From Tetrapyrgos nigripes (lineage: Eukaryota > Basidiomycota > Agaricomycetes > Agaricales > Campanellaceae), in contig JAACJM010000249.1 of NCBI GenBank assembly GCA_013368315.1, positions 54,681 through 118,680 of the forward strand: DNA of 64,000 bases. Reading direction: 5' to 3'. Below, piece after piece: positions 56,838-64,000 of the stretch (position 1 is its first letter; each line of letters opens with the position of its first letter). The position numbers and the translations under genes are program-made. The notes under the pieces were generated by a model. That model saw only the letters and a list, made by a program, of their open reading frames with translations, searched no databases and had not been told where the DNA came from.

Positions 56838-57155
56838 TGTTGGAATTTTGTATTAATCTATACTTACAATGAACGCTCATATCTTTCTCTCCACCACTTG
56901 TATCCACATATGCACCACATACTTTCTGTTATACTCCATACTTACATTGTCTCTTACATCGTTGACTCCAAACTGATATCAGACATTACATTGTAGTATC
57001 TGCTTTTCTCCACTGTGTTATATTTATAGACTCACACAGCCACAGTAACTAACAATATAAATACTTAGTAGTTCACTGTCTATACCTCTAGAGCCACAAT
57101 AGTATTCGTTGCCTTGCTTGTTTAACAAGTGTCCTCATATTCATTTATTCTCATA
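56838..57155 (+). repeat. Copia 5' LTR
   Basis: About 318 bp. It differs from the 3' LTR by several substitutions and lacks an approximately 18-bp segment near 62590-62612 (tcactagtatacacgatc) present there. The tataaatacttag near 57057 may be the TATA region. Confidence 0.85.
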
Positions 57156-57211
57156 GGTTATGGGCCCTGCCCTAGCATAATCACAACTCATTGTCCAGCT
57201 CTTGACATTGT

Positions 57212-59330
57212 ATGACTAGTAGCTCACAACACTACAGCTCAAGGCATGGATCGCCAGCACCCAGGGTCAACAACCCCAAACAGATAATCAGATCACAGTC
57301 AGGATCTCGAAACCAGTCTATGAGAGGCAGTCCCAGACCACAGCAGTATGTCCCACCAGCACCAGATCTCCATTGTGCATATCAGGCACATGTATATGAT
57401 TTCGATAACTACATTGATCATTTTTGGGACATAGAACACAGATAATTTTATTGGTGCAACAAAACAGCACATCCCTGTCTAAATCGTTATAATTCTATCC
57501 CATTACCACCAGAAGCAAACCCAAATCCTTGGGGACGACACATAAACAGAGGACAAGAACCACTTATCAACGGTCATCGAGAACACACAGCACCACCACC
57601 ACTGAATCCACTCATATTTCCACCTCCAGGACAGCCATGAGAAGCTGTGCCACAGCCCTCTCCACATCATCAGAACCACAGCCATCGTCATCATCAGTTC
57701 CAGAGACCCCAGAACAGCCACTGAAAGGAGATCCAATGCCACTTCCATTGAATCCTCCATCATGTCATTCACCAGATCCCGATTCAAATCCAGATCCCGA
57801 ACCACATCCAAATCCACCTGACTCACCATCTCCATTATCCAATCCTGATCCTGATCCATCTGAACCAGACGATACAATTGATTCAGATTCAGACTCAGAC
57901 AATGACATGTCCAAGGCAACCAAAGCATTCGATAAAGTTACGAAACTCGAGAAGGACAGATCTAATTGGAGTACATGGGTAACAAGAGTGCAGAGGGCAG
58001 CAGGATCTATTGGATATGATAAGTATCTAACTATAGCACCCACATCAGCAGCAGAAGAACAACAGCAGGATAAAGACCTATTGAACGGCATTATCGGCAC
58101 ACTACCAGATACTGTCAAGGTTGTTGGTACACTTAATGACAAACCACCCAAGTCACACAAAGACAAGATCAATTGAGAATAGAGAGATAGATAGGGAGCA
58201 AGAGTAAGCTGACTATGCTCTACACTGTGTAGTACTAGTATGAAGTGGAGATGAAGTGAACAAACTAAAGGATTAGCTAGAATGTCTAGTGGTTTATATA
58301 AAAGAGCAATGAATAGGTGATAGGAAAAAGATAGGAGAAATAGGAGAAACATAGGAGAAAGTGGAGAAACATAGGGGAAAGATAGGATTGATAGAATGGA
58401 AGATTGATTGACAGTTATTATAGAGTTTGACAGGTTCTATAAGGTTCAAAGTCAGTAATATAAGGTTTAAAAGGTTTATTGAGGAAATGCAATAGACGAA
58501 TGATCAGAAAATGGGTTCAATAATGAAATAAAAGAAGGAGGACAAAGAACTGTAGCAGTTCGTGACAGATACTATTTTTAGGTGTTACAAGAACAAGCCA
58601 ACATTGAAGGAATTGTGGGATGCATTGAAACAGGATTATGACGCAAAGGACCCCCTCACTGAAGCCAGCTTGGAAAAGTGACTCTTCTCCCTCACATGTA
58701 CCAACCCAGCTAAAGTTGGTAAACACCTTGACAACCTCATCACAATCATGGATGAACTAGCCAAATGTGGAGTTTCTATCCCTGATTCCCAATTCAAATC
58801 AGCCATCATCTCTTCTACTCCCAATATGTATCAAGCCACCATCAAAGCCCTCATCACTGTTTATAGGGAAGAACCAAACAAGTTGACACCAGAAATGTTG
58901 ATTGCAGCTATTTGCGCAGAAGCTCAAGGCAAGAACTTCACTTCTAGCTCCAACAAATCACAAGAATCTGCAAACTACTCCAACAACAACTTCTGAGGCA
59001 GAGGGCATGGTGGATTTAGAGGAAAAGGAGGAAGAGGTAGAGGAAATAGCAGAGGAGGCCGAGGAGGATCATCATTCAGAGGTCAGGGAAATTTCAGAGG
59101 AAGAGGTCGAGGTCGAGCAGGAGGAAATTGGCAAGGCAACAACCAAACAAGGGAAGAACCCAGCTGCTACAATTGCAGAGGACTTGGTCATTTCTCCAAA
59201 AATTGTCCATCCAAGTGCATGCAACACACTAATGTCACCAGAGAACACTGAGATGATAGGAATTACAGAGAAGATAGAAAGAATGGGGAGAATGGACAAC
59301 AAAGGAATGGAAAAGGAAGGGATACAGCGA
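57212..59330 (+). pseudogene. Copia gag with RGG box and CCHC knuckle, interrupted by a solo LTR
   Basis: The N-terminal part is disordered (MTSSSQHYSSRHGSPAPRVN, then in another frame a Pro/Asp/Ser-rich region). The Gag core is KVTKLEKDRSNWSTWVTRVQ...LPDT (to 58112). Across the solo LTR, after removing one target copy, it resumes IFRCYKNKPTLKELWDALKQ, DYDAKDPLTEASLEK, a TGA at 58679-58681, LFSLTCTNPAKVGKHLDNLI and MDELAKCGVSIPDSQF. After a second TGA (58994-58996) the frame runs into an Arg/Gly-rich box and the knuckle CYNCRGLGHFSKNC near 59168-59210. It packages RNA in active elements; dead here. Confidence 0.8.
58113..58567 (-). repeat. solo Gypsy LTR inserted in Copia gag
   Basis: On the minus strand it begins TGTCACGAACTG and ends AACCTTGACA, and is flanked on both sides by GATAC (58108-58112 and 58568-58572). 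It shares blocks with the 477-bp LTR at 4228 (gagcatagtcagct, ttgtgtgacttgggtggtt, the TGTCA/TGACA ends), so it is a diverged relative of that family. Length 455 bp. Removing it restores the Gag frame. Confidence 0.85.
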
Positions 59331-62300
59331 GTAGCACCAGAGAAAGAACAAAGAAGATAGTGATGAAGGAAGCTGGATGGTCATTGAAATTCCAGAGATT
59401 CCATTGATCACCCCACTATCGACTGCTCTGGCATAGCTGAAGAAGCAGCTTTCAAAGCATTGGTACATGCTCCACCAGTTCTATTCAACTCCAGATGCTC
59501 ATCACATATGTCCCCACTCCGAGATCAATTACAAAACTACCAGACTATTCCCACTCGATGAATCCAAGCTGCCAACTCCAATACATTCACATCCCAAGGG
59601 AAAGGCACCCTACACATTGAGACAGTTGATACAAAGGAGAAACCCCACTTCTTACCCCTTCATGACACTCTCTACTGTCCAGACATGCCCAACACACTAG
59701 TATCATTGGGCAAATTGGATGATGCAGGATATATCATTCATATTGAAGGAAGAATTATGGTTATCTCGAAACAAGGTTGCAGTGTCACTCACATTCCAAA
59801 AGTGCATGGGCTTTACCAAATCATTGAGCATGAAAATGCTTATTCTGTCATCATTCACACCCTATCCTTATATGAAGGCCCATTGCGCTACCGGACACCA
59901 AAGTTATCAATACATCAAAACCTTATTTGCAAACAATGCAGTTAAAGGAGTATGTCTTGATCCGAACAGAATGGAGTGGATTGAATGCATTGTATGCATA
60001 CATGCCAAAAGGAGCTCGTCTCACTATTCCAAAATTATGTCTTACTCCATGTGCTGAGAACTTTGGAGACAGGATGCACATGGATGTTTGGGGACCGGCT
60101 TCAGTCAGAACAATCAATCACCAGGAGTATTCACTCACACTTATCAACAATGCCACATACTGGCTAGAAACCCCTCTACTGTGCTCAAAAGATGAATCAT
60201 TCACCAAATACGTCATCTTCCAGACCACCCTTGAAACTCAATTCAACATTATCATCAAAATTCTTCAGTCAGATTGAGGAGGAGAATTTCTAGGAGGAGA
60301 ATTTACGAGGTATTTGGAAGGAAAGGGAACAGGGAGGAAACTCACAGTTCATGATACACCAGAGCAGAACAGTATTGCAGAAAGAAAGTCATTGTATGCT
60401 TCTCAACACTGTCTGAGCTATGCTCATCTCATCAGGATTACCGAAATGGTTATGGGGCATGGCAATGCTTTATGCAACCTACATCTGGAATTGTACCCCA
60501 CACAAAGCCATCGACATGAAAACTCCATATGAGAAACAATTCAGAACTATCCAGACATCTCAGATCTCTACCCATTCAGCTCTATCATTTATGTCAAACA
60601 CACTCCAAAACCCAACAAATTGGAAGATCAGGCAATTGAAAGGACGTTGGTTAGGGACCAGAGAAGGAATCCCAGGGTTACTATATCTATTTGGCCAAAG
60701 AGGAAATCCATCACTGTTGAACAGAACATTCAATTCATGAATCAACCAATCCAACTCAGTGAGGAGGAGGATAATGATTTCATCAATTTGGAACAAAAGG
60801 TCCTGAGTCAGATACAGTTGATCCCGTCATCGAAATTACTGAACCCATCACACCTGAAATCATCATTCCACCTGAAATTGTCACAGGTAGAAGACCTATC
60901 ACCAGATCTATGACAAAGAAGACAGGAGGAGTAGAATCAGCCAACTTGCTTACTGCTAGTCTGCTCAGGTTACATCAGAACTTGAAGTTTACAACCCACT
61001 TTCAGTTGCGGAAGCAAAACAACCAGATTGGCCTAAATGGAAGGAAGCTGTGGAAGAGGAAATGAGGAGGCATAAGGAACAAGGAACATTCATCCCAGTT
61101 TACACACCATCAAATGCCAACATTCTTACTGGAAAATGGGTTTATAGGATGAAGAAGGACAAACATGGAAAGGTCAAGGAACATCAAGCACAACTTGTTG
61201 TGCGTGGATACAACCAAATCCCAGAATTTGACTACTTCCCAGACAAAACATTCGCATCAGTCACCAAGATGACATCAGGATGCATCATTCTATCCATCAC
61301 AGTATATTGTAACTTGGAGATTCACCAAATGGATGTCAAATCAGCATACCTTTATGGAAAATATATTCATGAAACTACCTCCTGGCATTGAGATGATAGG
61401 TGTCAAACCTGGTCAAGTACTGCGTCTTCGATTAGCTCTCTACAGACTCAAACAAGCCAGACACCATTGGTATCTACAATTCTGTGAAATCATGAAGGAA
61501 ATCAGACTCACACACTCTAACTTTGATCATGCTGTCTTTTACTGACTTAATCCATTCATCATTCTATTCATTCATGTCGACAACATGACATTGGTTACCA
61601 ATACTACAGCAGATATGGAGAAATTGAAGAAGAAGATTAAAGAGAAGGTAGAAGTCACAGATGCAGGAGAGTTACATTGGATGTTAGGAATCGAGATACG
61701 CCAGGAACAGACAGGAATGCACACTCCAGATGTCACAACAATCCTACATCGACTCCATCATCACATGTTATGGATTCACTGACACCAAACCAGTCTCTAT
61801 ACCATTCAATCCACATACTTGCTTATTGACATCAAAGAAATTGCCCAGATGCATGATAAACCATATCGAGAAGCTTTAGGCGCTTTACAATATCTATGTC
61901 ATGCTACATGCCCAGATCTCACTTATCTAGTCTCACAACTCACCTGATTTGCTCATAATCCAGGCATTGCACACTGGAATGCTTTACAACATGTATTCAC
62001 TTATCTCAAATCAATGAAGGATCATTGGTTGACTTATGGAAAGAAGCAGACAGACATTATTGGTTATTCAGATGCAGATGGAATGTCTAACGAGGACTGA
62101 CACGCTATATCTGGTTACGTCTTCATGCTTAATGGTGGAGCTATATATCTTGGTCTTCTAAACGACAAGACACAATCTCACTCTCCTCTACCCAAGCTGA
62201 ATACATTGCTCTATCTTACACAACTAAGGAAGCCATATGGACTTGAAACTTTATATCCAAAATCTTTGAATCTATCACCGATCCTATCCTTATTCATTTG

Positions 62301-62522
62301 GACAACCAATTGGCTATCGCACTCACAAAGGACAACCGTTATCATGCTCATACAGAACATATCAACATCCGCTATCATTTCATTCACTATGTCATTGAAG
62401 AAGGCAAAATTCGACTTTCATATTGCCCTACTGACAAAATGACTGCTGACATTTTCACCAAGGCTTTACCATCTCTTAAAGCCAAACACTTTGCTTTGTC
62501 TATGGGACTCGCAAAGGTTTGA
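59331..62522 (+). pseudogene. Copia pol (PR-IN-RT-RNaseH), many stops and frameshifts
   Basis: Protease region near 59480-59700 (HHMSP-like stretch, then LVSLGKLDDAGYIIHIEGRI). Integrase: KGARLTIPKLCLTPCAENFG, DRMHMDVWGPASVRTINHQE, then KLTVHDTPEQNSIAERK near 60340 (the catalytic Glu context). RT: EEEMRRHKEQGTFIPVY, ILTGKWVYRMKKDKHGK, LEIHQMDVKSAYLYGKYI, ALYRLKQARHHWYLQF, VDNMTLVTN (a VDD-type box reading VDN), DAGELHWMLGIEIRQ. RNase H: YSDADGMSNED and HTEHINIRYHFIHYVIEEGK, CPTDKMTADIFTKALPSLKA. The frame changes at least eight times. Nonfunctional. Confidence 0.8.
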
Positions 62523-62529
62523 GGAGGAG

Positions 62530-62865
62530 TGTTGGAATTTTGTATTAATCTATACTTACAACAAATGCTCATATCTTTCTCTCCACTTCACTAGTATACA
62601 CGATCCACTTGTATCACATACACACTACATACTTTCTGTTATACTCCATACTTACATCATCTCTTACATCATTGACTCTGAACTGATATCAGACATTACA
62701 TTGTAGTATCTGCTTTTCTCCACTGTGTTATATTTACAGACTCATGCAGCCACAGTAGCTAACAGTATAAATACTTAGTAGTTCACTGTCTATACCTCTA
62801 GAGCCGCAATAGTATTCATTGCCTTGCTTGTTTAACAAGTGTCCTCATATTCATTTATTCTCATA
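62530..62865 (+). repeat. Copia 3' LTR
   Basis: 336 bp, directly after gaggaggag. It is the pair of 56838-57155 with visible substitutions, so the insertion is much older than the Gypsy at 4228. Confidence 0.85.
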
Positions 62866-63057
62866 GTCCCAGCTAGGACAGTCATGATTCATTCTGACAT
62901 GGTCTGGTTGTTGGTGTGGACTGTCAGAAATGTCGCTCTTGTTTTGAACGGGCTGTTGTCGATCACTGGAGGTGCTCAGTGGTCCTTTACATTTGGCAAC
63001 CTTGCATCAGGTCGTTTCGTTCACAACGATAGCACTGATTGATAACAACTAGTGAAA
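62866..63057. other. spacer between Copia and hAT element
   Basis: Short, with no gene recognised. Confidence 0.4.
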
Positions 63058-64000
63058 GGAAAGTCCAGTTCAGTCCAGTTCAGGCCAAAAATTTCTGGAC
63101 GCAGGACCGAACCTTCAGTCCAGTTCACAAATTCTCTGAACTTCGGACTGGACCTCGTGTCCTCTGAACTTCAGTCTGGTCCAGGTCCAAGAGAAGTTCG
63201 GACGCGTCTGAACTTCTGCCTTGCCCGAGATGCCCAAAAAACGACTTTTTGGTTCAAGTTAAATACAGATGTACTTATAAATATGTGAAAGAGTGAAAAA
63301 TGTAATTATTCCATCATCTGGGGGCTAGTACCTTTGTCCTCAGTCTCGCTATCATCTGCTGCTTCATCATCTCCAAAATAATAGTCCTCTAGAGTTTTTC
63401 TAAGGTCGGTAATATGTTCTGCAGCTTGTTGTGACATTTTGTATCTGTGAGGCTGGCACTTGAGAATGTCTGTTTCTGATGGAGTCCCAGAGCCCTGTAT
63501 CGCAAGATAGTCTCGTGCAATATGTGCAAGTGTTGGATAAGTATCTTGATGTTGCTGCAACAGTTCAAGTGAGTAGATCATGAAAGAGATTTAAGTGCAA
63601 TCCTGACCTGGAACATTACTCGGAACTCAGTAAGCCAAGCTAATCAGGCCAAAAGTGTTGAGCAGGGACCTAAGCACAAGCCAATAGCAGAAAATTTCTG
63701 GTAACATTGAAAAGATGTTGACGAAATTCACACATAAGTGGCACAAAGAAAATATATTTGGGCTAGTTGAGGTACAGGGACTCGGTACTGTTGCTGTACA
63801 ACACTATACCCAAAGTTTGTGCGAGATGAGCAGACACACATATAGGGGTTGGGGCACATCGTGGTTGAAGAGTAAGAGGCGCTGTACTGACCAACAAACT
63901 CCTGGTCTGATTGGTCTGGACGTGTTCGGACATGTCCACCAATTTCAATGACTTTCTGGACTGTGAACTGGACTGTAGTCCGGTCCTCAGAATTTCTGAA
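63058..64000 (-). mobile_element. 3' end of a hAT-type DNA transposon (cut by window edge)
   Basis: 63068-63200 has clustered subterminal motifs on both strands (ccagttcag, ctgaactt, cggactggac, ggtccag). This is followed by a minus-strand transposase C-terminus and, at 63945-64000, by similar motifs (ctggactgtgaactggac, agtccggtcc). Dense short direct and inverted copies near the ends are typical of hAT transposase binding regions. The left border is probably near 63050; the right end is at or beyond the window edge. Because the right-hand motifs come after only about 360 bases of coding remnant, this may be an internally deleted copy. Confidence 0.55.
63306..63581 (-). pseudogene. hAT transposase C-terminal dimerisation region
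   Basis: The minus-strand frame reads LLQQHQDTYPTLAHIARDYL, AIQGSGTPSETDI, the hAT dimerisation signature (WW..H...YP.L..IARDYL.I..TS.PSER) with the usual Ser-Glu kept but the Arg-Val-Phe changed. An acidic tail follows (YYFGDDEAADDSETED). No upstream DDE domain is visible before 64000, so only the last exon is here. Confidence 0.7.

Larger units (their letters stand above)
56838..62865 (+). mobile_element. Ty1/Copia retrotransposon with two LTRs, decayed
   Basis: LTRs at 56838-57155 and 62530-62865 start TGTTGGAATTTTG and end near TCATTTATTCTCATA. Between them lie gag, protease, integrase, RT and RNase H in Copia order. A gaggaggag purine tract precedes the 3' LTR. Flanking five bases are atccc and gtccc, a possible target duplication with one change. 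A Gypsy solo LTR is inserted in gag. Confidence 0.9.

Noticed and set aside
58113..58176. C-terminal end of the long Copia gag ORF (VKVVGTLNDKPPK...)
   Set aside because: These codons lie inside the solo Gypsy LTR and are not part of Gag.
58902..59360. Glu-rich 152-codon ORF
   Set aside because: It is the shifted frame of the Arg/Gly-rich box and CCHC knuckle of Copia gag.
1..64000. CRISPR arrays, operons, bacterial-type RBS or rRNA
   Set aside because: None seen; spliced genes and retroelements show a eukaryotic (fungal) sequence.

Overview
The window looks like a transposon-rich stretch of a mushroom-forming basidiomycete (Agaricomycetes) genome. Host genes are cut by short GT-AG introns of about 50-130 bases. 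The repeats are of the kinds common in such fungi: a Tad1-like LINE, a chromodomain Ty3/Gypsy element, Ty1/Copia elements, a Helitron, a Penelope-like remnant and hAT debris. Assignments come from protein motifs read by eye; no database search was run.

Layout. 1-2.0 kb: an acidic multi-exon fragment (-) and a detached LINE 3' end. 2.9-16.75 kb: a decayed LINE split by a young, nearly intact Gypsy element (4228-11974) with two 477-bp LTRs, a perfect TTCCT target duplication, and extra ORFs before gag and after integrase. 17.7-18.2 kb: Penelope-like remnant. 20.0-22.2 kb: 5'-truncated Copia with its 3' LTR. 26.0-28.7 kb: six-exon geranylgeranyltransferase-I beta subunit gene (CDC43), apparently intact. 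29.4-32.1 kb: a gene with a helical-bundle N-terminus and a pseudokinase-like domain, continued in frame into an SCA7 (Sgf73/ataxin-7) domain. 32.1-34.4 kb: a carboxylesterase pseudogene (-). 34.9-35.25 kb: a decayed piece of CDC43 exon 4.

36.5-48.1 kb: a Helitron2/helentron-like element. It starts with TC, has short asymmetric terminal inverted repeats, a 3' hairpin and a CTAA end. It codes for a Rep-helicase with an unusual C-terminal cysteine-protease-like domain and for a second multi-exon protein. A 1.93-kb, essentially identical inverted copy of its own Rep-helicase gene sits between its two genes, flanked by 42-bp direct repeats.

48.5-50.2 kb: foldback and nested TIR elements. 50.2-52.7 kb: a broken paralogue of the 29.4-kb gene. 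53.5-54.5 kb: nicotinamide riboside kinase gene (-), intact, with a 12-base exon. 55.0-55.9 kb: an MDP-1-like HAD phosphatase gene that looks inactive. 56.8-62.9 kb: a decayed Copia with two LTRs and a solo Gypsy LTR inserted in its gag. 63.1-64.0 kb: the end of a hAT element.

Only CDC43 and the NRK-like gene look like healthy housekeeping genes. Many of the breaks elsewhere are stop codons explicable by single C-to-T changes (CGA to TGA, CAG to TAG, CAA to TAA), which fits cytosine methylation and deamination acting on repeats.
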